Positions 14,107 through 27,545 of a DNA stretch of 64,000 nt are shown piece after piece. The notes beneath the pieces are model-generated. The model was not told the origin of the DNA and ran no database searches. It saw nothing but the letters and a program-made list of their open reading frames with translations. The stretch lies in the NCBI RefSeq assembly GCF_028389875.1, contig NC_084666.1, positions 27,746,308 to 27,810,307 on the forward strand, in the 5' to 3' direction. The stretch is from Rhea pennata. Taxonomy: Eukaryota > Chordata > Aves > Rheiformes > Rheidae. The translations under genes were made by a program, and so were the position numbers. Numbering within the stretch: position 1 is the first letter of the stretch; every line of letters begins with the position of its first letter.

Positions 14107-17100
14107 AGGCCAGGACTTCTGGCATCTGCTACTGGAAAGAAACAAACTCTTTCTCCAAACTCTCAAACCGTACAGGGCATTCTGGTACCAGCAACAAGTG
14201 AATCTTAATGGAGGGAAAGGAAAGTATGGAGGTTAGTCTCTTCATGCATAATTTCAGCACTGATCTTCTGCTGGTTAGAGCTCAGTTAACATGAAGATGG
14301 GATTTAAGAACTTTGGTTTCAATGACACAGGAGAATAGATAGAATTGAGGCAAAGAAGGAAGAAACATGGAAGCACCTAAACAGGTAGATCCACAGCACG
14401 TGGAACTACCAAAAAAAATGAAGCTCCATTTTAAAACTCTACATTTTAGAGCCACTGAAGCCACTTTATAGCTGAGGAACTAGCTCAGAGTTTATATAAA
14501 CCAATGGATGAAGGCTGTAATTATCAGGGCTTATCTGTGCAGCTGTACCAGTTACATGTACAGTTACACAAATATCCAGCTTGCAAAAGTAGACATACTC
14601 AGCTGTCAACTGGTCAGGAACATATACTGCACACTTACTTTGCTGAAAAAGTTTGGGCCCTAGAAAGTCATTAATATCATTGCTACTAATTCTGAGAGAG
14701 CAGGACAAAATTTCTTGAGTTCAAAGTTAAATCACTGGCACTCCTCGCTGAATCGTGTATATAAGTGACCTCTGAGTTTTCAGTGACACTTTGGCCACAG
14801 AATTACAATGGGCAGGTCACTTAATACTAAGCAAAATGTGTGGACTTGACCAAGATTTTCTAATTGCAGTTTAACTTGCATCAATTACACAACGATGTGT
14901 AGAGTGAAAGTCTCTGAACGTTTGGCTAAAAATCAGCACTCCACTAATGGAGTAAGAAAATAAGTCATAGAGCCAAAAGAAATAAAATCTGGCTGCAGTA
15001 GAACATTTCAGACCCTAAATAGCTGTAATGTCTTGGACAGAGTCTTGTCTAGCCCATCATGTTGCCTCTAATAGCAGCCAGTCGCACAAGTCTAGGAAAC
15101 TAGAAAAGAATGTGGCATGTATGTAGTAATATTTCCCCAGAAAACTCCTCCAGTTAGTATTCTTCAGTTTACTACTTCCCAAGCCAGAAATAGTATCATT
15201 GTGCTTAATAACCTGGATAGATTTCTGTTCCACAAATATATAATAGCTTCTGAACAAATGTACATTTGACACCAACATCACTTTGTGCAATGAATTTTGC
15301 AATTTATCTACATACTGTGTTTCCCTTTTATTTCTTACAGTCACTACACAACACCATTTGTCACCCTCTTGGTCTGGTAGTGTAAGGTATCACTAATAAT
15401 CATTCCCTATTCAAATTCTCTATTTTAACTTAAGATTTTATAGGTTTCTGTCATAACATTCCCTAAATCACCTTACTTTCAGGCTGAAGAATCATGACTG
15501 AGTCAATCCTTCCTTAAATGGAAGCAGATCTGTCTGTGATCGGCTTGATGGCTCCTCTTTGGAACCCATCTAGTACTCAAATTTTTGAGAAAGAAAACTG
15601 CAAGTAATGCTCAATATATGGCACAACATAGATTTGAAAGTGTAAGAAAACAAGCAAGGAATTTTTCATTTGCTCTCCATTTCTTTCCTAGTAACTCCTT
15701 CATTTGTTTGTTTATAGCTAATGAGAATGAAACTCTTAGTAGTAAAGAGGAAAAAATTAATACCAGTATACCCTGTAGTAGGTATTCTTGCACATGAAAA
15801 TCCTACCAGATAAAATATGTTATGTGTATTTCTGATTGAGCACTACATAATATTTATTTTAGACTGAATAAGTCCTCTGAGGTAACTGGCATAATCCAGG
15901 AGAAGGAAACAAGTGGACTGGTAAAGCGTTTTCCGTACAAGTTTGGCTACTTCTGTGACTTTTTCAGAAACCTACAGAGACTCTATTATAATGTTTCCGT
16001 CTATTAAGACTAGAGCAATATTGAGAAGTCCTGTTGTATTAGTCATTAAAGAGATACTAAGCAAAGATAAACAGTCCCTCTCACAAAGAGCTTCCAACCT
16101 TGTATCAAGTCTCAGTGGCAAATGAAATTTTAAAAGTTAGAGAGGCAAGAAAGGTAACAAGTAACAATGAACCAACGTTAAAGATGTTAGCACAATAAGA
16201 TCCAAGGTTACAATTCACTCCCTGAACTAGATTAAGGTGTTGCAAGAGTGACTTTATGCTGTAATAACATTTATTTTCTGCTTTTAATGGATAGGAAGTG
16301 ATGTCTCCAACTGGGATGGAACAGATTGCCCGTATGTTAAATTTCTTCTTATTTGAGAAACCTTCTTAAATAACTGATAATTTGTAATACTGCAACAGTA
16401 TCCTTTTGGGTCAATGTTGCTTAGGCTAAATTCTGATTCATATCCCCAGTTAAAATATACTAGCTGCCTATAGAAAGGGAAAGGCTGCCTTCCTTCAGTT
16501 CAGCCTGTATTCCTCACTGAAAAAAAGATCACATCCGTAAAAAACAAAGCTGGCAGGAAGCCATTTCAAGTGATCTGACCACTTCAATGTTAACTAGTGA
16601 CATTGCTTTTCAAACCAGGTCTTCAGAGCTGTGGTGCTCTGGTCACATGCTGGGATTACTGTGTAGTACAATTGATTTATCACTGTGTGGGACCACTTCA
16701 GTGGTGTACTGGAGAGATACTTTATCTTCTTGTTTGAATATAGTCATAGAAATGATAAATATTTGAAACAAGAAAACAGATACTATAAAAATACATTCAG
16801 CAACAAAGACCAAGTTGTTAGGAAAGGGATGACCCAGTAATGATAGAGAATGGTTGGGTTTCAGGCTCACATCCTCATATAAGGTGGATGATTTGGGGCA
16901 ATTTTGTTTGTCTGGGCCTCAGCATCTGAAATATACTTTTGAGATGCCTGTTCTATTTAGACTCAGATTTCTAAGGCAGAGACCCTGTTGCTGGGTGTTT
17001 TTGAAGTGCCTGTGCTGGAGCATCACGCTGAAAACAAGACCCCATTTGTACATCACAGTAGTAGAATATGTAGTAGTAATAGTAGAACTATGACTTTATT

Positions 17101-17563
17101 TGCAAAATTAATGTAAAGTGGGTCTTTATTTATCCCAGAGGTACTTGAGATGGTAAGGGCTGCAGGGGAAAATAGAGCAATCTGATGGCAATAGCTAACA
17201 CTGTTAACCTCTGCTATATCACAATGTCAGCAAGACTAAAATATTTTTCCCCTCTGGGAAAATCCATTTTTTCCCTCAGCTTGAATCTAGTTACTTTTTT
17301 GATCTGTGGTACTTCTGCCTATAATTGTTTTCAATTAATCTTTTAGCTGCTGGTGTAGAAGTAGGAAAACGAACTGTCGACACATCAAGGATTGTATGTA
17401 TCATCGTTCCTAGATTTTTTTTTTCTCTATGGAGCTGAAGTTAAATATCTGGAGCTGAGTGATAAAATGTATTTTAATGATTTTGAAGCTGGAAAAAAAT
17501 GCAGCAAGTAAACAAAGGCTTCAATACATCAAATTGTTTGCATGGAATCTTTATTAATAAATT

Positions 17564-17579
17564 AAAAAAAAAAAAAAAA
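17564..17579 (+). repeat. A16 run shortly after an AATAAA
   Basis: AATAAA at 17556-17561 is followed after two bases by 16 A. This could be a retrocopy tail, but no parent gene is recognised upstream, and the signal-to-tail spacing is too short for a normal mRNA. Confidence 0.4.
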
Positions 17580-17884
17580 GCTTAGCAATCTCTTATTACA
17601 TAGGTCAACAAAAGCACACACAGAAATCCTGAGTTTAATTGTTTAAGTGGTCTAGACTGCTCGGGATGTCAGCACAGCAATTGGGCCATGGTCACTCTAG
17701 AAATGCGAGGAAATTTGCTTAAATCCCAGCGAATCCCCTGTATGAAATCCAGCAGTTCAATACAGTTGCATAGGTGAAGCTGCTTAGCACACATTGGCAT
17801 TCTGAAATCCGACTGTCCTGTAACGTAAACCTAAAGTAGCCACGACAGGAGGCAGCAGCAGGAGTAACCCTTTAGGTAGCCCAG

Positions 17885-18115
17885 GCTCCCGGCGCCGAGC
17901 TGCGGGCGGCGCGGCCGGGGCCGGGGCCGGGGCCGGGGCCGGGGCCGGGGCCGGGGCCGGGGCCGCGGGCCGCGGGCGCCCCCCAGCGCACGCCTTGCCG
18001 CGGCCAGAGCAAACGTGTCCCGCGGGCGGGAGGCAGCGCAGCTCCGTCGGCCCTGCCTGCTCGCGGAGCCCTGCTGCCTTTCGCAGGACTAGGCTGAAGC
18101 TAGACCAGAGGCGAG
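17885..18115 (+). repeat. Intronic GC-rich patch with (GGGGCC)8
   Basis: In an AT-rich intron, about 230 bp is strongly GC- and CpG-rich. At its centre, 17917-17964 is eight perfect GGGGCC units on the GABRB1 sense strand, flanked by further GCGGCC/CCGCGGG sequence. It looks like a small CpG island with an embedded hexanucleotide repeat. No open frame of note and no exon of GABRB1 lie there. It may be a cryptic or alternative promoter. Confidence 0.9.
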
Positions 18116-18478
18116 TCCCTCTCGGAGCAGGTGGTTTTTAGGGACCAAGCATAACTGAATTACCTGATTTGACAATACTAGTTAAGTGTTACTAACTTAA
18201 AATTAGTTCTATACTTCTGAAGTTAAAGTGAGATAATAATTAAATGCAACGATTCTTGACAGTTTTGGTGAACATACTAGAAATATTTCAGATTCTCAGT
18301 ATTTTGCTTCCACCAAATTTGTGTTCTGACATCACCATAAATATTATCCAGCTGCAAGTATCACTTTCTCTATCCTAGAGTGGAGACATCCCTTTTAAAA
18401 CAGTGACATGGATATATTTGTAGAGGAAAAGAAACACATAGAAAAAAAATCTGCTGCTGAAGGAATACCTGAGCAGTA

Positions 18479-18652
18479 CAGATAAGTTCAGTGAACAAAT
18501 CAGTATGTTAGAGCTGGCCACTGCACAGACTAGACTCTCTTTTTGTACCATTCAGATAGCTTTTCTTCACTTGTAAAGGTTAAGGGTGTACACTGCCAGA
18601 AATGAACATTTATCATTACCTGATAGCCTGAGGCCAGTGCTTCTCCATGCTA
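18479..18652 (+). repeat. Diverged direct repeat, copy 1
   Basis: This copy shares with 19168-19320 the order GATAARTTCA..GAACAAATCAG, TTAGAG.T..CT, CATACCAGA/CAGACTAGA, TTTTTGTA, AAAGGTTAA and CTTCCATGC or CTCCATGC. The copies are noncoding and separated by about 0.7 kb. Confidence 0.55.
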
Positions 18653-19167
18653 GACATTTCTTACTTTACATCACTAAAGCACCTTGCTTCAAGAGCCTCT
18701 ACAGTTTAATAGCAGGAGTTATCAATTCTCTAACTCTATTCTGAGCTGCCGATCAGTTCTACTCTTTAAATTGCGCCCAATTGTGTTCCTTTAAAGTCTG
18801 CTAGTTTGGAAAGTAAAAAGCAATCTCAATGCCTATAGAATATTAGGGCTTTCAAGCCCTGCACATGTGAGTCATCTTCAGCCATGAATGCAATGCCTCT
18901 CATATTCCCAGCGAAGTGTGCTAAGCACATAATGAAAGGCACCACACAGCAAAATTTCTATCACATCAGGAAATGGAATGTCTAGGAAAGTATGCATAGT
19001 TATTCAATAGTTATTGCAATTACTTTCAAGGAAATTTGATCATATTAAGGTTACTATCTATACAAAAATGCACAAAGATGTTGCTGCTCAGTTACAGAGC
19101 TAATGACTCAGTGCTTATGGTTGAAAGAAATATCGTTTTCCATTTCTCATAATTTTCCATCTTTACC

Positions 19168-19320
19168 TAGAGATAAATTCAAAGAACAAATCAGCACGTT
19201 AGAGATAGCTGTAGCTCATACCAGATACATTTTTTGTAGTATTTTTAAGTCTTTGAGGTTGAAAAGGTTAATGGCCACCTGACAGAAGCATTATTTTTCA
19301 TTAGCTGAAGTCTTCCATGC
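19168..19320 (+). repeat. Diverged direct repeat, copy 2
   Basis: This is the partner of the copy at 18479-18652. The best-kept words are AGAACAAATCAGCACGTTAG, GAAAAGGTTAATGGCC and CATTATTTTTCATTA. It is an old segmental duplication or two copies of one unknown repeat. Confidence 0.55.
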
Positions 19321-22069
19321 AAGGGACTAGCTTTTGGCTGGTGGACTTTTTATGTAACATTTTTTTTAAGGGGTTGGGTGACTTTTTGTTCTTAAACAAG
19401 ACAACTTAGTCAAAGTCACAGAAACATTTCCAAGACTGAAACCAAAGAAAAGTGCAATTTATCTTGCCCATATTACAAAATCCTCGCAATCTGTTTTTCC
19501 AAAGGTCCAGCTAAATCTACAGGAATTCACCTTCAGGGAACAGAATTTTATGTACCGCTGCAGCAATACTTTATGTTGTACATCTGCAGAAATGCACCCA
19601 GCCTGTGTTGAAAGGATTGTATTTTCTTTGGCTGTGTAGTGGAGGAAGCTCTCAGACCTGCTGGACCACTGTATGAGTCTGAAGAGCCCACTCTACAATG
19701 GGCATAAGACCAGAAGTGAGACAGAGTAGAAGGGAGTTGGACCATTTGAAAGAGAGGAGGGTAAAGACAAAGAGCTGAGGTAGAGACACATTGCCTGAAC
19801 AGGGAATTCAAACCATCCCACTTTTCTCAAGAGGGGAGAAGAACTGTGGAGATACTGGCAGAGGCTGTTCTGCCAGTACTGTTGAGAGGGAGGAAATGAA
19901 GTCATGAGTTGCTGAACAATGTTCCTGTCTCTGTCCTTGGTACCAGCATGCAACAACTGAAGCAACAGGATCAAAAATTGGCAGAGAGCAGGGTGCAAAG
20001 GGTTATAGCTGATGACAATGAAGAAGAATTAGGTTCACTGTTTTCTTCCAGACCCTGAAGCAGAATCCAGGATTCTCATGTCTCAATCTTCACCTCAAGT
20101 ATCTGTGAAAATTTTGGATAGTGCCAGCACGTTTCCTCTTCTTAATACCAGCTTCTAAGACAGAAAAAGCTATGACTGTTAACCTCTCATAGAGGATGTC
20201 TGCATGGTACCAAACCTGCAGATAATCAATACCCTTTCAATATGACATAATAGCTGACATTTCCTCCATTTTGCTGCATTTTTTCTAAAAAAAAAAAGGA
20301 GGAAAAAGTTCAGGAGAGAGAGTTATTTTCATAATACAAATTTACAAGAAAATGAAGTTTACACTTCCCTGATAATCTTAGCCTTGGCATTTTGAACAGA
20401 CTTAGCAGTCTTCATTTTCATCTTGCATCGTGCTGTATGACACCATACATGTGGCTCATGTGGTACAAAGCATTTTGGCCACGATTAGCATGCCATGTCT
20501 TTAAAACAGTTACTAAAGTCCCAGTATGAAGTGGTTGTCTTGACCTTTAGTATGAGAAGCTGTTGGCTCCTTCTTGAAAGGAAGGAAAGCCAACCATTCA
20601 CAGAGCCTTGCATAACAGCCCTGAGACAATTTGTTTCAAATACATAAGCATAAGTACAGAAGCACAGAAGTTTAGGCAAACAGCAATGATCCATGTTACA
20701 TAATTTAATACAGTTTCAGGAACAATTCTGATGGCTAGCAAACCATGATGCTGAGCAGTTCACAAATAAGATATGTAAACACTTAACCTTATTCAACCCA
20801 TTACTATATACTTATATTGAAAGAATTATTCAGTAACCACGGAATTTCTAAGCAACCCATTGAATCAGGGAACAAGTTGTGAAAGCTCTGGTTGTCATGA
20901 GGGAAACTACAGACTCATTTTGCATGTGGTCAGCCTTCCCGATATGAGGCTATTACAAGACACTACCATAAGAAAAGACATTTCAAGTCTAATTTCCCTA
21001 GCTAGAAAAATCATTACTAGTATATATAAAAAGATAAATTCTTAACTTTATAGAGGCTTCTGATGCTGCAGTTTGTTCACTTGGCAAAACTACCGTCAAA
21101 TTTTCTAAAGCTTTGAGTTCAAACACATTTCTTTTTGATCTATGTTATATGATTTAAACCTGATTAAATCTAACACTTTAAGGAAAGCCTAAAAATAGAT
21201 GAGATGTTGCTCTCCCCTCTAGAGGATTTAAGCAGCAAGTAGTAATATGCACTAAACTGAAACCACTTTTAATATTAGTTCAAAAAGATTCAACTCTGAG
21301 ATTTTGAAACTCAGTCACTTTTGATTTTAATCAATATACGTTTGTAAATGTTAACATTTCCTATGCTAGAAATCACGTTAATTCTAAATTAAACTATAAA
21401 TAATCAAAATCACTTAAAAGAGAGGAAACGTGCTAGTTTTAAGTGGATAGAAAATACTTCTGTGATAACAGAAGATCAAAGATGGCATGGTCTAATTAAA
21501 ATACAAAGTGCTGCACAGATATCAGAGGGATAACTACAGCTCAGATAGACATAATCAGGTAATAGTGCAGGCACCTAAATTCTTCTAGAATCCTCTTTCA
21601 GGTATCTCCACTAGATCCAAACTCTGCATTTCGTAATAGACTGCATAGAAGATTATAAGTAAAGCTGGGAACTGAACTTGGCTTTACTGTGCCAGTAAAC
21701 TTTACCCTTCCTCAATAGTTTAAGAATTTTACTCATGTTATGTGTCTATCAGGAAACAGAGTGAATCAAGCCTGAGCTATAAGCTGTATTATTAGAGGTA
21801 GCTAAAAAATGACCTTTAATCTTAAATTCTCTTTTCTAGTCTTCTTGCTTTCCCTACTCAGACATGTCCCCTGGTTACAAAGAAGGCTAAGTGGTTCCTA
21901 TATTGAAGAAATTTCACACAACAGAAGGTTGAATTCTGATTCAAGTACTTGCCTTTGGGAAATCAGCTTTCCCATCCTGAAGGACAACAGCTCCCTCCCC
22001 TTCTTCTGCAGCTGCTTAAGCTAAGTAATAAAACAAAAAGGAAAAAAAATCAAATTGTGTCTGTTTCAG

Positions 22070-22207
22070 ATGGATATACTACTGATGATATTGAATTTTA
22101 CTGGAATGGAGGAGAGTCTGCAGTAACAGGAGTTAACAACATTGAGCTCCCACAATTTTCTGTTGTTGATTACAAGATGGTATCAAAGAGAGTGGAATTT
22201 ACAACAG
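22070..22207 (+). CDS. GABRB1: GABRB1 exon (138 nt): end of extracellular ligand-binding domain
   Basis: The exon is 138 nt, the size usual for this beta-subunit exon. It is bounded by CTGTTTCAG before and GTAAGC after. The first two bases complete a Tyr codon and the last G starts a Gly codon. It reads (Y)[11 protein letters not shown], continues through [16 protein letters not shown], and ends VEFTTG. This is beta-strands 8-9 and loop F of the Cys-loop receptor N-terminal domain, leading into loop C of the GABA site. The nearest downstream intron is only 95 nt. The identity as a beta subunit is certain; the choice of beta-1 rests on downstream exons and synteny. Confidence 0.96.
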
Positions 22208-22277
22208 GTAAGCACTATCCAGTTCAAAAAAAGTCCTGAAGCAGAAATATCAATGTCTAACTTTTCTTAGGCAGTAG

Positions 22278-24028
<1,751 letters not shown>

Positions 24029-24279
24029 GAATCACAACTGTGCTGACCATGACCACAATCAGCACCCATCTCAGGGAAACATTGCCAAAGATACCCTACG
24101 TCAAGGCAATTGATATTTACCTGATGGGATGCTTTGTGTTTGTGTTCCTGGCCTTGCTGGAATATGCCTTTGTAAACTATATATTCTTTGGGAAAGGACC
24201 CCAGCGTCAAAAAAAGGCAGCAGAAAAGGCAGGACATGCTACAGGCAAGAAGGGCAGACTGGAAACAAATAGAGTCCAG
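24029..24279 (+). CDS. GABRB1: GABRB1 exon (251 nt): rest of M2, M3 and first part of cytoplasmic loop
   Basis: The acceptor is CTTTTTTCAG and the donor is CCAG|GTAAAA. The exon enters at phase 1 and leaves at phase 0. M2 reads [20 protein letters not shown]. The serine in TTIST is the beta-1-type residue at the position known to set loreclezole and etomidate sensitivity (Asn in beta-2/3). M3 is [21 protein letters not shown]. The loop then begins [20 protein letters not shown] and ends ETNRVQ. The [11 protein letters not shown] stretch resembles beta-2/beta-3 more than human beta-1 as I recall it. If the intron were retained, a stop would follow after five codons. Confidence 0.96.
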
Positions 24280-27200
24280 GTAAAATATTCAAGCTAACTT
24301 TTCAGACATTTTTGAAATGGCAATGTTGACAATGTTGATGTGTATGAGGGAGGGAGGCATGCAGTTGAACACATATGCAAATGTATTTAAAACTTTTCTA
24401 GAGAAAGTTAATATTTAAGAAGATTACAGCAACGTATGATTTGTCCAATCTTCAAATAAAAAAACTATAAGAAATTGCAGAAAATGCAAACAAGTATTCA
24501 GGACAAGTAAACATTCATAGCACAGAAGTAATACAAGGTGTACAAGGAAATTAATTATTTACTATCTCACTTTAAGGGTGGACTTTCTCAGCTGTATACC
24601 ACTTCTGTATTAGAATAACAACAGCTACATATATAGCTATATAATAAGCTTTTATTATATAGATCCTCTTTATACATAAGAACCTCACCAAAAAAACCCA
24701 AACAAAACAAGAAAGATACTGTTGGCTTAATTGGGCCTTGTGGTTTGGCCCACACAGTCAAACTTTCACAAAAGCAAGGAGGATGCTGCTAGGTTGCAGC
24801 AAAGTTCACAAATGTTAGGAGTTATCCTCAGACTAAATTCAAACAAACCACTGCTACTTCCCCTCAAAAGAGTCCAGAGCACCATCTTTTAACATTCCCC
24901 ACATCTGCCAAGTGAAATTTGCAAGATTAATCGATCAGCTAAGCCAGCCTAAAACTCTAGAAAGTGATACTAAAAATATTTTTTCGAGGGAGAAGTTTAA
25001 CTTAGCAGTATGTCGCCGAGCACTTGCAAACATCTGTAAACTTACTCCAGGCTTATTTGTCCCAGCCTGACTCAAAGCAAAAAAGTGTAATTTAGTGAGC
25101 CAAAAAACCATTTTTGTTGCTCCCTGCTTTTCTTGCAGTATATTCCATCCAAGTATTAGTAAGATCTTACCCAATCTACCTTATGAAGCTCTGCACTGTT
25201 TTGGCCCAAGAGGATCATTTCTGAACAAAATCTGAGATATTAGTTGAGCTTGAAAAATGAAGTCAGCACATAAAATTCTAGTTGGTTAGCTATTAGTATC
25301 AATGGATGCAATTTCACACACATGTCAGAACATGCATTTCAGAAGCTATGTGATATTATTGATGCTAGAGTTGTGTGTCCATTCAGAGGCTGTGTGTCCC
25401 AGCAGCCACACTAATACAGCAAGGCATTAACGGAGTGATTCTGCTGTCCATTCCATTGAAACCATAAGCCCATTAGAAAGCCTTACTTGCATTTGCTTCC
25501 TGTCCAAATGTAAGACATGCTTTACTAAATGGATGCAGTGGATGCGCAAATTCAGTCTAAGCTTGCAGCAGTCTCCAAGGTCCCACAAAGTGTTTTCCTC
25601 TGTAGAGCTGAGGAGATAAGCTACCCCGTTATGGCCTGTGGTGTGCCAATGCTGTCCATCCATTTTTATGGGAGATGGGGAAGGAGGAAAACCCAAACTG
25701 GCACCCGCCACCTCAACAGATCCTGAGTTAACCAAACCTAGGTGAAAAGAAGCAAAACAAGGATTCATGAAGAATGAAACAACACTTCTTCAATGGTCAG
25801 CCTTTACTACATGGGCCCCAACGCATTGATCTGAGTAGCGGATCAGAGTCAGAGTGCAGGTAAGCTCTTTTTCCTATGCATTTGGTTTCTTGGTTTGAAT
25901 CACAAAAACCCTAACTCATAATTAAAAGGTTTTGTCTAAATCTTAAACTGGTAAAGAGATTACACTGACAACAGCATTCAAATTGGGCTGGAATATATTT
26001 ATATGAGCACATGAACTTTTCAGAGCAGCACATAAACACACCAGAATTTTTCTGACAATGAATGCAAAGCATACAGAATTTTTACCATTTCTAGTTGTTC
26101 ACGCTTAGACTGCTTTTCCATTCTGATACTGAGAATGGTTTAAGTTAGCAGACTGCTCTCTGTATAATACAGGTTTATGATAGACATGACTAAATGGGTA
26201 CCAATGGATTTTGTTACCGTAATGGAGATGCAGTTCATGCATGACCTTGTAGGTATTCATTTGATTCAGCATGGAAAATGCTGATGGCATTTTCTGTCTT
26301 TAAAAGAAAGAATGCACATGATCAGAACAGTGGGACACAGTAAACTTATGTGATCCCTAATGAAGACAGCTACCACACCCTTTCCCTCTTTTCTCATTTT
26401 TCACTTGTACTATGATGACCTGTGCCAGTGTAGGTGAAAGCTCTTTCAGAGCATAGAAGCACAGATACATACAGCTACAGGATACTGACTTCCTTTTTAT
26501 TCACTTGACCCATATCATGTATCCATATAAGGATCTATAACCATGAAATGATATGTAACAGTGCTTCTTCTCTTTGTGCCAGGTGAAGAATACTGTTAAT
26601 TTTTACCTGACATATACCCCCAACAAAAAGAATTCCTCTTTCTTCATCAAGTAACAAAACCACTACAAAAGCAAGACTCTGACTGTGGCATTAACACAGT
26701 GTAGGGAAGACCAATTGGAACTGGTATACTGCTGTCTCACATGGCTGTTTTTTGCTCTACAACGTCAAGAAGGTGGAAATAAGGCCTCTCCAGTCTAATA
26801 GTTTGTGTCATTTTAACTTAATACCTGAAAACTAGTAATTTGTACTAAACAAGCTTTCTGTTTCTCCGAATAAAGCAAAGACCACTTATATCTCCTTGTC
26901 GTCTATTTGTTAGAATGAAATGTCATTGAGGAAACCATCATAATTACAGATAACTTGAACAAACCACCCAGCAAAAAAATATTTAGATGATCCCTCTGTG
27001 CAGCTGGATGTTTCCCCAGACAAATTTAATGTGAATAATCATTACACAAAAGATGTCCCTTAAGCACAGGAAATGGGTAGCATGCAATCACAAGGCAAGT
27101 AGAAAAGGAGCTGAGCCACCAAAGGCTCACCAAGTTGCCATGCAAGCTACATGGCAGATTGTTTCTTGCTCCCTAGTTCTGCACAGCTTCATACCTTCTC

Positions 27201-27497
27201 TCCAGGCCTTCTGTGAATTGCAGAACATCTGGTATGGAAGGTCAGAGATTATACATGGGCTCCAAGGAAAACACATCATTTTTCAGTGCAGTGGCTACTG
27301 GAAGGAGAAAAGGGTTGGAGCCAGTAGCACAGCCAGCTCAGGCTCCCCCAAGTCAACCCACACCTGAATAAGCTTATCCTGTGGAACATAACTTGTTTCT
27401 TTGAAGACTAGATTGTGACATCTTTAGCACATTTGTTCCCACAGGACAGCTTGTATGAGTATAACAGGCTCCTCATGCTTTCATCTTTGGAGAAAGA

Positions 27498-27499
<2 letters not shown>

Positions 27500-27543
<44 letters not shown>
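27500..27543. repeat. T44 homopolymer
   Basis: Forty-four consecutive T lie in the last GABRB1 intron, the longest single-base run in the window. On the minus strand it would be a poly(A) after GGATCCAATGC-like sequence, but no retrocopy body is recognised. A perfect 7-bp inverted repeat (TCTGCCC/GGGCAGA) follows at 27572-27593. Confidence 0.95.

Positions 27544-27545
<2 letters not shown>

Larger units (their letters stand above)
1..22069 (+). other. GABRB1: GABRB1 intron upstream of the 138-nt exon; no coding exon seen
   Basis: I searched this stretch for the preceding beta-subunit exons, whose products include the Cys-loop segment ending in NCTLEIES and the MYFQQSW segment. I found neither, so it is read as one long intron cut by the window edge. 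It holds a CR1 end (2526-2598), an older CR1-like piece (11618-11670), an AC microsatellite, A/T runs, an unclassified repeat-like block (6380-6560), the GGGGCC/GC-rich patch (17885-18115) and a diverged duplication (18479-18652 / 19168-19320). The open frames here are short and match nothing I recognise. Confidence 0.75.

Noticed and set aside
13790..14125. 111-codon minus-strand frame rich in Phe/Ser
   Set aside because: It is produced by translating the A23 and AAAG tracts.
16900..16930. Possible MIR core (GGGCAATTTTGTTTGTCTGG, then GCCTCAG)
   Set aside because: The similarity is too short, with no supporting left or right blocks.
21590..21610. CTCTTTCAG|GTATCT as a recursive splice site in the GABRB1 intron
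   Set aside because: The donor half is weak, and CAGGTA words are common by chance. It is less convincing than the site at 63.7 kb.
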